A stretch of 64,000 nt of DNA from Chryseolinea lacunae (GCF_016735595.1 NZ_JAERRB010000005.1:1-64000), one strand, 5' to 3'. Shown: positions 35,199-44,883, counted from the stretch's first letter. Numbers and translations are program-made. The notes: generated by a model from the letters alone, not told the origin.

Positions 35199-35873
35199 TT
35201 AATTCAGGTACATCCAAATGGGAATGATGGCGAATAGTGCCGGCACAATGATGGCGTAGGCCCTTCCCACAAAGCGGATGATGGGGTTATACTTGAGGTG
35301 ATTTAAGCCCAGTGTCTGGAACGCGCTGGCAAAGCCGTGCCACAGGTGAAAGCCTAACGCACACATGCTGAACACATAGAGGGCCACAAAGCCGATGTTC
35401 TGGTAGGCGGCGTCCACCACGGTGTAGAGGTCTTTCACATCTTTTCCATCAACGGTGACAAAAGGCACATTTCCAAACTTCATCTGGAACCAGAATCCCT
35501 GAAGGTGAACGATAAGGAAGATCAGGATAAGTGTTCCCAGAATCCCCATGCTGCGCGACATCCATGCGGAAGAGTTATTGCTGACGGCGTAGCCCACTTC
35601 GCCGCGTGACCGGCGGTTGTGAAGGGTGAGGAGCAATGCCCAGATGGCGTGAATAAGAATGAAGGCGAAATTTCCGATCGAAACGGTCTGAATAAGAGGG
35701 TTGTGCCCCATAAATTGGGCATATACATTAAACGCGTTGCCACCGTCGCTTTTCAGAAGCTGCAGGTTGCCGATTAAGTGAATTACTAAAAACAAGACGA
35801 GAAAGAGGCCGGTAAGGGCCATGATCATTTTTCTGCCAAGCGTACTGGTCAGAAGGCTGGTGAACCAATTCAT
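35199..35873 (-). CDS. sdhC: Succinate dehydrogenase cytochrome b subunit (B-type)
   Basis: A 224-residue membrane anchor with five helices and the heme-ligand His residues expected for a di-heme b-type subunit (for example LFLVIHLIGNLQLL, FILIHAIWALLLTLHNRRSR, LIFLIVHLQGFWFQMKFG and CALGFHLWHGFASAFQTLGL). It anchors SdhAB to the inner membrane and holds the menaquinone site. A strong TTTG-N20-TATTTTTG promoter lies just upstream, so this is the first gene of sdhCAB. Confidence 0.93.
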   Translation of the reverse strand: MNWFTSLLTSTLGRKMIMALTGLFLVLFLVIHLIGNLQLLKSDGGNAFNVYAQFMGHNPLIQTVSIGNFAFILIHAIWALLLTLHNRRSRGEVGYAVSNNSSAWMSRSMGILGTLILIFLIVHLQGFWFQMKFGNVPFVTVDGKDVKDLYTVVDAAYQNIGFVALYVFSMCALGFHLWHGFASAFQTLGLNHLKYNPIIRFVGRAYAIIVPALFAIIPIWMYLN

Positions 35874-35905
35874 AGGATGTAGTTAATCGAGATTTTTGAT
35901 GTGGC

Positions 35906-35937
35906 CAAAAATACTCCCCAATCACTATTCCACCAAA
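35906..35937 (-). promoter_or_regulatory. Promoter of sdhCAB
   Basis: TTTG (35937-35934), a 20-base spacer and TATTTTTG (35913-35906) fit the Bacteroidota sigma-A consensus exactly. The start codon is at 35873, giving a leader of about 27 bases. Confidence 0.75.
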
Positions 35938-35985
35938 GACAACCTTATTTTATAAGTATTCTAAATAGTTAGACGGCACATCGCA

Positions 35986-36093
35986 TCAGAGCAGTTCAAA
36001 TAGCAAAACAATAAGGGCGATCGCCACCACGGCGATCAACAAAAACCACTCTCTACGTAAAAAATTCCAGATACAGGAAAACAAGCGTTTCAT
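35986..36093 (-). CDS. 35-residue single-helix membrane protein
   Basis: A short ORF in the 452-base gap between sdhC and dnaE, starting at 36093. The peptide begins MKRLFSCIWNFLRREWF and continues with one hydrophobic helix (LLIAVVAIALIVLLFELL) before the stop. The basic N-terminus and single helix are typical of small inner-membrane proteins, and similar short KREWFLL-type sequences occur in Bacteroidota (from memory, unchecked). It sits upstream of sdhC in the same direction. The rest of the gap (36094-36325) shows no gene. Confidence 0.6.
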   Translation of the reverse strand: MKRLFSCIWNFLRREWFLLIAVVAIALIVLLFELL

Positions 36094-36325
36094 AGCTTTA
36101 AAAGACATTTCCTGCTATGTGCCAAGAATCAGGCCCTGTTTTATGAACAATTGATTCTCAGGCCATTAGTGGCATCGCCTTCAGCCGCCAATGCAGATTT
36201 AAGAGTCAAAATTGTAAGGATTTCCAGATTCGGGAAGACGATTTACTGCAAATCCGGAACGAAAATGCCAGCATTACAATTGAATTGAAGACGTACATTT
36301 ACGTCACAACCACTTTTTCGGAAAG

Positions 36326-39300
36326 ATGTATTTGATATTTGATACGGAGACCACCGGTCTCCCACGCAATAAGACTGCCCCATTAACTGACCTCGACAAC
36401 TGGCCCCGGCTGGTGCAGCTGGCCTGGCAGCTGCACGACGCCAGCGGCAAGCTCATCTCCCAACAGAATTTCCTCGTCAAACCCGAAGGTTTCGACATTC
36501 CTTATAATGCGGAGCAAATCCACGGCATTTCCACCAAACGCGCCCTCGAAGAAGGACACGACCTCCGCTTTGTGCTCGAAACGTTTGGCAAAGACCTGCT
36601 GGGCACACGCCAGCTGGTGGGCCACAACATCGAGTTCGACATCAACATTATCGGTGCCGAACTCATTCGGCAGAACCTCAGCACCGACACGTTCCTGAAC
36701 CTGGCCAAACTCGACACGGGCATTTCGTCTACCGAGTTCTGCGCGTTCACGGGCGGCATCGGCGGAAGACTCAAGATGCCCACGCTGCTGGAGCTTCACA
36801 AAAAACTCTTCAACCGCGACTTCGGCGACGCGCACGACGCGTCCTATGACGTAGCGGCCACCGCGCGCAGCTTCTTCGGGCTGATCCGCGAAAAAGTGGT
36901 GAAACCCTTCGACGACACAGCCTTCGACACCATTGTGTACGAAGAGCCAAACCTAGACGCTGCCAACTTCGCCAAGCGCGAAAAGAAAAAAACGGCGGGC
37001 TATTCGCTCACGGGCGAAACGGTGGCCCTCACCGACAAGCCCTTTGTGCACCTCCACGCCCACTCGCAGTTCTCGGTGCTGCAAGCCACACCCGATGTGA
37101 AGTCGATGGTGGCCAAAGCGAAGGCGCTGAACATGCCCGCCATTGCCATTACCGACCTGGGCAACATGTATGGTGCCTTCAAGTTTGTGCGCGAAGCCAC
37201 CAACAACCAGATCAAGGCCATTGTGGGCTGCGAGTTCTATGTGGCCGAAGAGCGCCTCAAGCTCAAGTTCACCAAAGACAATCCCGACAAGCGATTCAAC
37301 CAGGTGTTGCTGGCCAAAAACAAAAACGGCTATCACAACCTGGCCAAGCTCAGCTCCTACGGTTTCACGGAGGGGCTATACGGCATCTATCCGCGCATCG
37401 ACAAGGCGTTGATCGAAGCCTACAAGCAAGACCTCATCGCCACAACGGGGTCGCTCTCCAGCGAAGTGCCCTACCTCATTCTGAACGTGGGCGAAAAGCA
37501 GGCCGAAGAAGCCTTCAAATGGTGGCACAACCTTTTTGGTGAAGACTTCTACATCGAGTTGAACCGCCACGGCATTCCGCAGGAAGATCACGTGAACGAA
37601 ACGCTGCTGCGCTTTGCTGAAAAGTATGGCGTGAAATATTTCGCGGCCAACGAAGCCTTCTATCTGCAGAAAGAAGAATCGAATGCCCACGACGTTTTGC
37701 TCTGTATCAAGGAAGGCGAATTCAAGTCGACCCCCATCGGCTATGGCCGTGGCCATCGCTATGGTCTGGCCAACGAAGAATATTATTTTAAGTCGCAGGA
37801 TGAAATGAAATCCATTTTCCGCGACCTCCCCGAGGCCGTTGAAACCATCAGCGAAATTCTCGACAAAATTGAAAGCTACACGCTCGAACGGAATGTGCTC
37901 CTTCCCAAGTTCGACATCCCGTCGACGTTCACGACGGAAGATGAGTATCTCCGTCACCTTACCTACCAGGGGGCTGCGAAACGCTATCCTGAAATCACGC
38001 AGGCCATTCGCGACCGTCTCGACTTTGAGCTTGACACCATTCAGAAAACGGGCTACCCCGGCTACTTCCTCATCGTGCAGGACTTCACGTCGAAGGCGCG
38101 CGAGATTGGTGTGTCGGTGGGGCCGGGCCGGGGTTCGGCGGCGGGTTCGGCGGTTGCCTATTGCATAGGCATCACCAACGTCGATCCCATCAAATACGAT
38201 TTGCTGTTCGAGCGTTTCCTCAACCCCGACCGCGTTTCCCTCCCCGATATTGATATTGACTTCGACGACGAAGGTCGCGACCGCGTGTTGAAGTATGTGA
38301 TCGCCAAATATGGCAAGAACCAGGTGGCACAGATTGTGACCTATGGCACCATGGCCGCCAAGTCGTCTATTCGCGACTGTGCGCGTGTGATGGAGCTGCC
38401 GTTGTCGGACGCCACGTTCCTGGCCAAGATGATTCCGGAAAAACCCGGCACCTCCCTGTCGGATGCGTTCCAGGAAGTGAAAGAACTTTCCGACATCAAA
38501 AAAGGATCGGACCTGAAAGCTCAGGTGCTTCAGCAGGCCATCATCCTCGAAGGCTCTGTGCGCAACACGGGCACCCACGCCTGCGGTGTTATCATCACGC
38601 CCGACGACCTCACCAAGTTTGTGCCGGTGTCGACAGCGCGCGACTCCGACATGCTGGTGACCCAGTTCGACAACAGCGTGGTGGAAAGCGCCGGCATGTT
38701 GAAGATGGACTTCCTGGGCCTCACCACCCTCTCGGTCATCAACACAGCCCTGCGCAACATCAAAAAAGGCCACGGCGTCGAAATCAACATCGACGATGTT
38801 CCCCTCGACGATGTGAAAACCTACCAGCTCTTTCAACGCGGCGACACCACCGGCACATTCCAGTTTGAAAGTGTGGGCATGCAGAAATATCTGCGCCAGC
38901 TGAAGCCCGATAAATTTGAAGATCTCATTGCCATGAACGCCTTGTACCGGCCAGGCCCCATGGAATATATACCCGCCTTCATCAACCGGAAACACGGACG
39001 CGAGCCCATCAAGTATGACCTGGCCGCCATGGAGGAATTTCTCCACGAAACGTATGGCATCACGGTGTATCAGGAGCAGGTGATGTTGCTCTCGCAGAAG
39101 CTCGCGGGCTTTAGCAAGGGCGACGCCGACGTGTTGCGGAAAGCAATGGGTAAGAAGCAGAAGGCCGTGCTCGACAAGATGAAAGGCAAATTCATCGAAG
39201 GCTGTAAAACAAACGGACATGCTCCCGAGATCTGCGAGAAAGTGTGGACCGACTGGGAAGCCTTTGCGCAGTATGCCTTCAACAAATCGCACTCCACGTG

Positions 39301-40516
39301 CTATTCCCTAGTGGCCTATCACACGGCCTATCTCAAAGCAAACTATCCGGCCGAATACATGGCCGCCGTATTGACGCACTCGCAAAGCAACCTCGAGAGT
39401 GTTACGTTCTTCATTGAAGAATGCCGCAACCTCGGTATCAAGGTGCTGGGCCCTCACGTGAACGAATCGGGTGTTTATTTTGCCGTGAACAAAGACGGCG
39501 AGATCCGCTTTGGGCTGGGCGCCATCAAAGGTGCCGGCGACGCCGCGGTGGAAGCCATCATCCAGGAGCGCGAAGCCAACGGGCCGTTTGAGGACATCTT
39601 TGATTTCTCGAAACGACTGAACCAGCGTTCGGTCAACAAAAAAACATACGAGTGTCTTGCCTTGTCCGGAGCGTTCGATTGCTTCACGGGCATTCACCGT
39701 CGCCAATATGTGTTTGCCAAAGACGGCGAAGTGAGTTTGCTGGAGAAGGCCATCAAATATGCAGCACGCACACAACAGGAAGAAGCCAGCGCACAAGCCA
39801 GCCTGTTTGGCGGAAGCTCGGGCATTGTGATGCCAAAGCCCCGCATCGACTTTGTGGAACCGTTCAGCGAAATCGAAAAACTGAACCTCGAAAAAGAAGT
39901 GGTGGGCATCTACATCTCAGGCCATCCGCTCGACAACTTCAAGTTCGAAATGGATGCCTTCTGCAAAACGGCGTGCAACGAACTGAATGAGTTGGAAGCC
40001 ATGCAAGGTCGCGAAGTGAAGCTGGGCGGCATTGTGTCGGGCGTGGAGCATCGCACCACCAAAACGGGCAAGCCCTTTGGCAAGTTCACCCTCGAAGACT
40101 ACACGGGCAACTTCACGTTCACGCTCTTTGGCGAAGACTATCTGAAGCTGAAGAACTTTATGAACGTGGGATGGTTCCTGTTTGTGGAAGGCGCCGTGAT
40201 TAAGAATTCGTGGGGACAGCAAAACCTGGAGTTCAAAATACGCAACATCGACTTGTTGAACGAGTTGGGCATCAAGCGCAGCAAGGGCGTGAAGCTGCGC
40301 ATCAACGCACACGATATCACCAAAGACATGATCGGCATCATCGAAGAGGTGTGTGGCGAATACTCCGGCAACACCCCCCTCTACCTCAAAATTCAAGACC
40401 AGCAGGAAAACATCAACCTGGACCTGTTGTGCCGTAAATTCAGGGTCAATCCCATCAACGACATGGTGCGGCAGATGAAAAAAGCCGGTGAAATCGAGGT
40501 AGAAGTGATGTTTTAG
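36326..40516 (+). CDS. dnaE: DNA polymerase III alpha subunit with fused DnaQ-like exonuclease
   Basis: A 1396-residue replicative polymerase. Residues 1-195 form a DEDDh proofreading exonuclease: DTET at 6-9, HNIEFD at 100-105 and HDASYD at 170-175, with all catalytic residues present. The PHP domain starts at about 240 (VHLHAHSQFSVL), keeping the HxH metal motif. The polymerase palm contains LPDIDIDF near residue 639. The fingers region contains FNKSHSTCYSLVAYHTAYLK. A helix-hairpin-helix region and an OB-fold (about 1230-1310, VKLGGIVSGVEHRTTKTGKP) follow. Most DnaE proteins lack the exonuclease; here proofreading is on the same chain. The start at 36326 directly precedes the exonuclease strand MYLIFDTETTG. 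Confidence 0.95.
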   Translation: MYLIFDTETTGLPRNKTAPLTDLDNWPRLVQLAWQLHDASGKLISQQNFLVKPEGFDIPYNAEQIHGISTKRALEEGHDLRFVLETFGKDLLGTRQLVGHNIEFDINIIGAELIRQNLSTDTFLNLAKLDTGISSTEFCAFTGGIGGRLKMPTLLELHKKLFNRDFGDAHDASYDVAATARSFFGLIREKVVKPFDDTAFDTIVYEEPNLDAANFAKREKKKTAGYSLTGETVALTDKPFVHLHAHSQFSVLQATPDVKSMVAKAKALNMPAIAITDLGNMYGAFKFVREATNNQIKAIVGCEFYVAEERLKLKFTKDNPDKRFNQVLLAKNKNGYHNLAKLSSYGFTEGLYGIYPRIDKALIEAYKQDLIATTGSLSSEVPYLILNVGEKQAEEAFKWWHNLFGEDFYIELNRHGIPQEDHVNETLLRFAEKYGVKYFAANEAFYLQKEESNAHDVLLCIKEGEFKSTPIGYGRGHRYGLANEEYYFKSQDEMKSIFRDLPEAVETISEILDKIESYTLERNVLLPKFDIPSTFTTEDEYLRHLTYQGAAKRYPEITQAIRDRLDFELDTIQKTGYPGYFLIVQDFTSKAREIGVSVGPGRGSAAGSAVAYCIGITNVDPIKYDLLFERFLNPDRVSLPDIDIDFDDEGRDRVLKYVIAKYGKNQVAQIVTYGTMAAKSSIRDCARVMELPLSDATFLAKMIPEKPGTSLSDAFQEVKELSDIKKGSDLKAQVLQQAIILEGSVRNTGTHACGVIITPDDLTKFVPVSTARDSDMLVTQFDNSVVESAGMLKMDFLGLTTLSVINTALRNIKKGHGVEINIDDVPLDDVKTYQLFQRGDTTGTFQFESVGMQKYLRQLKPDKFEDLIAMNALYRPGPMEYIPAFINRKHGREPIKYDLAAMEEFLHETYGITVYQEQVMLLSQKLAGFSKGDADVLRKAMGKKQKAVLDKMKGKFIEGCKTNGHAPEICEKVWTDWEAFAQYAFNKSHSTCYSLVAYHTAYLKANYPAEYMAAVLTHSQSNLESVTFFIEECRNLGIKVLGPHVNESGVYFAVNKDGEIRFGLGAIKGAGDAAVEAIIQEREANGPFEDIFDFSKRLNQRSVNKKTYECLALSGAFDCFTGIHRRQYVFAKDGEVSLLEKAIKYAARTQQEEASAQASLFGGSSGIVMPKPRIDFVEPFSEIEKLNLEKEVVGIYISGHPLDNFKFEMDAFCKTACNELNELEAMQGREVKLGGIVSGVEHRTTKTGKPFGKFTLEDYTGNFTFTLFGEDYLKLKNFMNVGWFLFVEGAVIKNSWGQQNLEFKIRNIDLLNELGIKRSKGVKLRINAHDITKDMIGIIEEVCGEYSGNTPLYLKIQDQQENINLDLLCRKFRVNPINDMVRQMKKAGEIEVEVMF

Positions 40517-40546
40517 GCCAACGCCCAACCTAGGTCAAACAGGCGG

Positions 40547-40578
40547 TTTCGAACTCTGAACTAAAACCTATACCTTTG
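40547..40578 (+). promoter_or_regulatory. Promoter of trxA
   Basis: TTTC (40547-40550), a 20-base spacer and TACCTTTG (40571-40578, perfect -7 element). The thioredoxin start is at 40628. Confidence 0.65.
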
Positions 40579-40627
40579 CGTTGGCTATTTGAAAGCAATA
40601 AAAAAGAACTTTATAACACATACTCAA

Positions 40628-40951
40628 ATGGGAAAAGCAATTGAAATTAACGATGGCAACTTTGATGAGATCATCAATTCAGATAAGCCTGTACTGGTAG
40701 ACTTCTGGGCAGAATGGTGCGGTCCTTGTAAGATGATCGGCCCTGTGGTAGAAGAACTTGCCGGCGACTACGAAGGCAAAGCCGTGATCGGAAAACTGAA
40801 CGTAGACGAAAACCCTAACGTGACCGCACGTTTCGGCGTCCGCAGCATACCGACCCTGTTGGTTTTCAAAGGTGGTCAAATCGTAGACAAGCAGGTGGGT
40901 GCAGTACCCAAGTCTGTTCTGAATCAAAAGCTTGCTGCACAGGTTGTTTAA
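40628..40951 (+). CDS. trxA: Thioredoxin
   Basis: A 107-residue cytoplasmic dithiol reductase with active site WCGPC at residues 30-34 and the cis-Pro loop in RSIPTLLVFKGG. The frame opens at 40589, but the ATG at 40628 gives a standard thioredoxin N-terminus (MGKAIEINDGNFDEII) and lies downstream of a good promoter, so it is preferred. The gene is monocistronic and ends in a strong terminator. Confidence 0.93.
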   Translation: MGKAIEINDGNFDEIINSDKPVLVDFWAEWCGPCKMIGPVVEELAGDYEGKAVIGKLNVDENPNVTARFGVRSIPTLLVFKGGQIVDKQVGAVPKSVLNQKLAAQVV

Positions 40952-40969
40952 TCACAACCGTGTTGCCAC

Positions 40970-41008
40970 ATAAAAAAAGAAGAGGCCCGAAGCCTCTTCT
41001 TTTTTTAT
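40970..41008. terminator. Strong bidirectional terminator
   Basis: AAAAAAAGAAGAGGC-CCGAA-GCCTCTTCTTTTTTT between the convergent trxA and sialate O-acetylesterase genes. Confidence 0.9.
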
Positions 41009-41030
41009 GCAGTTACGTCTTGATCCGTTC

Positions 41031-42422
41031 TCATTCAGCCCAGTTGTCGCTGCGAAAGCTGCTCACCGGCAAACCTTCTTTGCTGAACAGGTTGGGGATG
41101 GACCCGTTGCTCCATCCAAACCTGACGGCTACGGGCTTCTTCACTTCTTTGGCCGACACCACCACGGTGTTGCCGTCGATCACGGCTTTGGCAGGATAGA
41201 ACTTCTTGTCTTCGCCGGCCACCATAAACTCAGTCACTTCTTTACCTTTGGCCATCAGGCCTGTGGGGATGTTGTGAAAGGCGATTCTGAGTTTGCCTTT
41301 CTCTTCCTTTGCTTCTTTGTAGAGCGGGTTCAGATACACGATGCCTTTCTTGCCATAGGTATCGGCCAGGGCCAGGTTGGCCAGGCGTTCGCCCACGGGC
41401 TTTTTATATTTCGGATGAATATCCTTCACATCATCCACCAGGTCCGACACCACCACCATGCCCGACTTGGCAATCTCTAGCATCTTCACTTGCTGTTCGC
41501 GCACCAGTGTGCCGCTCGATCCGCCATAGCCGCTAAAGGGCGCGATCTGCACATAATAGAACGGGAAGTCGTGGAGGAAATGTTTGCGCCACTCGGTCAC
41601 CACGTTTTCCATCAGCAGCTTGTACGTTGACGGTGCCGCGGTGTTGGCTTCGCCCTGATACCACAAGGCTCCGGCAATGCGGAAGGGCAGCATGGGGTTT
41701 ACCATGGAGTTATAGACCACGCCTGGCGACGAAGGGCACCAGGGTTTGTCGTCGATTTGTTTTGCGGCCGAGGCTTTGAGTTCGGGGTTGCCCTCTACTA
41801 TTTCGCGTGGCAGCCAGGTTTCGGCAGGTGTGCCGCCCCAGCTCACGTTGATAAGGCCGATGGGCACGTTGAGGTTGGTGTTCAGTTTCTTTCCGAAGTA
41901 GTAGGCCACGGCGCTAAAGCTTTTCACATTGGCGGCGTTGGCCACCTTCCACGTGCCTTCTCCCCTCACTTGTGGTGTGATGGCAGCCGAGTTGGGAACG
42001 TCGAAGAGGCGGATGTTGGGGTCGTTCACGTTGGCCACATCGGTGCGGCCGTCGGCCGACGCGTCCATGGACCATTCCATGTTCGACTGGCCTGCGCAGA
42101 ACCATACCTCGCCGGTCATCACGTCGCTCAGCGTCACCGTTTCGCCACCGGCGGTCACCGTGATGGTGTGCGGGCCGCCGGCCACGGGGGTGAACAGTGT
42201 GGTGCCCCAGAAGGCCGTGTTGTCTGTTTTCACTTTCACGGTGGTGGTATCCCAGCTCACTTTAATGCTGATGTCTTGCGTGGAATACGACCATCCCCAG
42301 ATGGGCACGGGCGATTGTTGTTGCAGAACCATGTGATCGTCGAAGATGGCGGCCAGTCGCAGCTGGGCCTGCAGGTTGATGACGACGAAGAGGAAGGTGA
42401 ACAGGAGGAGAAGTTTTCGCAT
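41031..42422 (-). CDS. Sialate O-acetylesterase (SGNH/GDSL family)
   Basis: A 463-residue exported esterase. The signal peptide ends INLQA with Gln at +1 (start 42422; the upstream extension to 42479 is rejected because it would precede the signal). The catalytic Ser is in EVWFCAGQSNMEW (about 112) and the Asp-His pair in the DIHPKYKKPVGERLA block (about 357-371). It removes O-acetyl groups from sialic acids or from hemicellulose or pectin side chains. No sialidase or polysaccharide-utilisation genes are adjacent, so the substrate is open. The gene stands alone. Confidence 0.88.
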   Translation of the reverse strand: MRKLLLLFTFLFVVINLQAQLRLAAIFDDHMVLQQQSPVPIWGWSYSTQDISIKVSWDTTTVKVKTDNTAFWGTTLFTPVAGGPHTITVTAGGETVTLSDVMTGEVWFCAGQSNMEWSMDASADGRTDVANVNDPNIRLFDVPNSAAITPQVRGEGTWKVANAANVKSFSAVAYYFGKKLNTNLNVPIGLINVSWGGTPAETWLPREIVEGNPELKASAAKQIDDKPWCPSSPGVVYNSMVNPMLPFRIAGALWYQGEANTAAPSTYKLLMENVVTEWRKHFLHDFPFYYVQIAPFSGYGGSSGTLVREQQVKMLEIAKSGMVVVSDLVDDVKDIHPKYKKPVGERLANLALADTYGKKGIVYLNPLYKEAKEEKGKLRIAFHNIPTGLMAKGKEVTEFMVAGEDKKFYPAKAVIDGNTVVVSAKEVKKPVAVRFGWSNGSIPNLFSKEGLPVSSFRSDNWAE

Positions 42423-42512
42423 GAGTGTGTTCGTGAGGCGTTTGATGATTCCTTCAAAAATACAAAGGTATTGGCACAATCAGAACGGCCGGCTGCGGCA
42501 TCTGGTGTTTGC

Positions 42513-43016
42513 CTACAGAATTTTTTTCAGTCGCTCCACCATTTCCAACACCGCCGGGCACACCTGCGTGTTCTTGTAGGTGAGGTCCATGATCTGCACC
42601 ATCTTCTTGCGATCGGTGTGCGGGTATTCGCGACAGGCTTTGGGCCGGTCTTCATAGACGCTGCAATAGTTCTCGTTGTCGAGAAACGGACAGGGCGACG
42701 ACTGCAACACATAGTCGCGGTCTTCATCCACACGCAGATATTTTTCGATGAAGTCGCCGGGCTTCATGCGCAGCGCTTTGGCTACCCGCTCGATGTCGGT
42801 CTGGTAGAAAATGGGCGATGTGGTTTTGCAGCAGTTGGCGCAGGTGAGGCAATCGATCTCTTCGAACACGGCGTCGTGGGTGTCGTGGAAGACATCATCC
42901 ACTTTGCGGGGGTCCAGCTTCTTCACACGCTGCAGGAATTTTTTGTTCTCCGGCGCCTTGTTTTTTGCCTGCTGATAGAATTTCTCCAAGTTCAAAGCAT
43001 TACCTTCACTGGCCAT
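42513..43016 (-). CDS. YkgJ-family cysteine-cluster protein
   Basis: A 167-residue soluble protein of the YkgJ/Fe-S oxidoreductase family. A cysteine cluster DCLTCANCCKTTSP (about 55-68) and a second set (SSPCPFLDNENYCSVYEDRP, then CREYP) probably bind an iron-sulfur or zinc centre. The ATG at 43016 (MASEGNALNLEKF) is chosen because the frame extension to 43151 overlaps the divergent DUF1624 gene and is not family-like. The two genes are divergent with 49 bases between starts. The reaction is unknown. Confidence 0.8.
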   Translation of the reverse strand: MASEGNALNLEKFYQQAKNKAPENKKFLQRVKKLDPRKVDDVFHDTHDAVFEEIDCLTCANCCKTTSPIFYQTDIERVAKALRMKPGDFIEKYLRVDEDRDYVLQSSPCPFLDNENYCSVYEDRPKACREYPHTDRKKMVQIMDLTYKNTQVCPAVLEMVERLKKIL

Positions 43017-43065
43017 GGTGCAAAGATCGCAAAATCCACATGTCTTCGTAACCCGCTGAAAAATT

Positions 43066-44265
43066 ATGACCACAGCCACCCCCAATGTGCTTGTTGAAAA
43101 ACCCCGCATCTCATCCATCGACATGATGCGCGGCATCGTGATGGTGATCATGGCGCTTGATCACACCCGCGACTATTTCCACATCGACGCGTTCACGTTC
43201 GACCCCACCGACCTGACCAAGACATCGCCCATCCTTTTTTTCACACGGTGGATCACGCACTTCTGCGCGCCCACGTTTGTGTTTCTCTCCGGCCTGTCGG
43301 CGCGCATCAGCCGGCAAAACAAAACCGTGAAAGAACTCAGTCGTTTTTTGCTAACGCGCGGCCTCTGGCTTGTTGTGCTGGAAGTGACGGTGGTGCGCTT
43401 TGGTCTGCTGTTCAATTTCTATTACGACTTCACCATGCTGCAGGTCATCTGGGCCATTGGCGCATCCATGATGGTGCTGTCGGCGCTGGTCTATTTGGGC
43501 GATCGCACGGTGCTCGTTGTTGGTCTTGTTATCGTGTTTGTTCACAACGCGCTTGAGCTCATCAATGTCTCGCCCGAAAGTGCATGGTCGGCGCCGTGGG
43601 CCATGCTGGTTCGCGCGGGATTCTTTCCTGTTGTGCCCGATCATTTCATTGGCGTGCCCTACCCTGTTCTGCCGTGGCTGGGCATCATGCTCACGGGCTA
43701 TGGACTTGGCACATGGTATACCAAAGGGTTTGATGCCACACGAAGACAAACCTTGCTGCTGCGTTGCGGCCTGGGTGCGCTCGCGTTGTTTGTGGTGTTA
43801 CGCTTCATCAACGTCTATGGCGACGCGGCGCCGTGGTCGGTTCAGAAAGATGCCTTGTTCACCTTCATGAGTTTCATCAATTGTTCAAAATATCCGGTGT
43901 CGTTGTTGTTCACGCTTATGATTCTCGGGCAAACGCTGATTATACTTTCGCTTCTGGAGCGTCGGAAATGGAAAGCAGCACCGTTCTTTCTGGTGTATGG
44001 CCGTGTGCCGTTGTTTTATTTTCTCGCACACTTCTATCTCATACACCTTTGCGCCATACTGTATCGCGTGGCCGCGGGCACTCCATTCTCCGAAATAGAT
44101 TTCCATTTCAGTAAAGGCTTTGGGGGCATCGCGGCGGGCACGGGCGTGTCGTTGCCCTGGGTTTATTTTGTGTGGATTAGTGTGGTGCTTGTTCTTTATC
44201 CGGTGTGCGCGTGGTACAATCGCTACAAGAGCACGCATAAAGATTGGTGGCTGAGTTATTTGTAG
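43066..44265 (+). CDS. DUF1624 / HGSNAT-like membrane protein
   Basis: A 399-residue integral membrane protein of the DUF1624 (heparan-alpha-glucosaminide N-acetyltransferase catalytic) type. About ten membrane helices are present. The characteristic N-terminal SSIDMMRGIVMVIMALDHTRD (starting near residue 16, with His of LDH) and HFCAPTFVFLSGLSA match the acyltransferase-3-like superfamily. Such proteins transfer acyl groups across the membrane to sugars. The specific substrate cannot be read. It is monocistronic and converges on a PH-domain membrane protein. Confidence 0.85.
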   Translation: MTTATPNVLVEKPRISSIDMMRGIVMVIMALDHTRDYFHIDAFTFDPTDLTKTSPILFFTRWITHFCAPTFVFLSGLSARISRQNKTVKELSRFLLTRGLWLVVLEVTVVRFGLLFNFYYDFTMLQVIWAIGASMMVLSALVYLGDRTVLVVGLVIVFVHNALELINVSPESAWSAPWAMLVRAGFFPVVPDHFIGVPYPVLPWLGIMLTGYGLGTWYTKGFDATRRQTLLLRCGLGALALFVVLRFINVYGDAAPWSVQKDALFTFMSFINCSKYPVSLLFTLMILGQTLIILSLLERRKWKAAPFFLVYGRVPLFYFLAHFYLIHLCAILYRVAAGTPFSEIDFHFSKGFGGIAAGTGVSLPWVYFVWISVVLVLYPVCAWYNRYKSTHKDWWLSYL

Positions 44266-44315
44266 AACCACCCTGATAAAAGCAACTCTATTTTTTTATC
44301 TGAAGACTACATCGT

Positions 44316-44762
44316 CTAACGCCGAACGATGATACCGGGGTTGTGCTGCCTCACCACAGCGGCAAATTCGTCCAGGTCCTTATCGTCCCACGTTTCCCAG
44401 ACCGGTTGGTCGTCAATCCCGGCCGCAGGATCAAACGCTACATTATACTTCCAGAAGGTGATGCCCATCACTTTCAACATTTCGTTTGTAATTTGAATTC
44501 TTGTGACCATTTGTAATGGCACTTTCCGCTGGCTTAAAACTCCTTTCAGATAGAGAAACTGGTCGTCGTAAAATAAATTGAATGTGTTTCGCATGGCAGC
44601 ATAGATCCAGGCCGCAAGGCAGACACAACCGAAAATAGTCAGACCATATTGCCCGGCGGTGGAAGGTTGTTTGAACTTAACAACATAGATGACCAGGCCC
44701 ACCAGGAGCAGCACCGGCGACGCGAGGGCGTTGAATATGTTGGACCCACTTAACTGCTTCAC
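44316..44762 (-). CDS. Membrane protein with bacterial PH-like domain
   Basis: A 148-residue protein with two N-terminal helices (about 12-29 and 40-58) followed by a small strand-rich domain (LFYDDQFLYLKGVLSQRKVP, then MVTRIQITNEMLKVMG) of the bacterial PH/YdbS type, with a Trp-rich C-terminal tail (VWETWDDKDLDEF). It is probably located at the inner membrane. No function is established. It is convergent with the DUF1624 gene, ending 50 bases from it. Confidence 0.6.
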   Translation of the reverse strand: MKQLSGSNIFNALASPVLLLVGLVIYVVKFKQPSTAGQYGLTIFGCVCLAAWIYAAMRNTFNLFYDDQFLYLKGVLSQRKVPLQMVTRIQITNEMLKVMGITFWKYNVAFDPAAGIDDQPVWETWDDKDLDEFAAVVRQHNPGIIVRR

Positions 44763-44883
44763 GATTTGAATGTATAGAAATTTAATCCACGAGAAAACAG
44801 GGGCACCCAGGCAGGTTTCATCATTCCTTTAACTTCGGCAGGCCGAAAATCCGAACAATTTTACATCCACACGCTAATCTAAT

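Noticed and set aside
37376-39292. 638-codon minus-strand frame opposite dnaE
   Set aside because: Same shadow effect; the plus strand encodes an unmistakable DNA polymerase.
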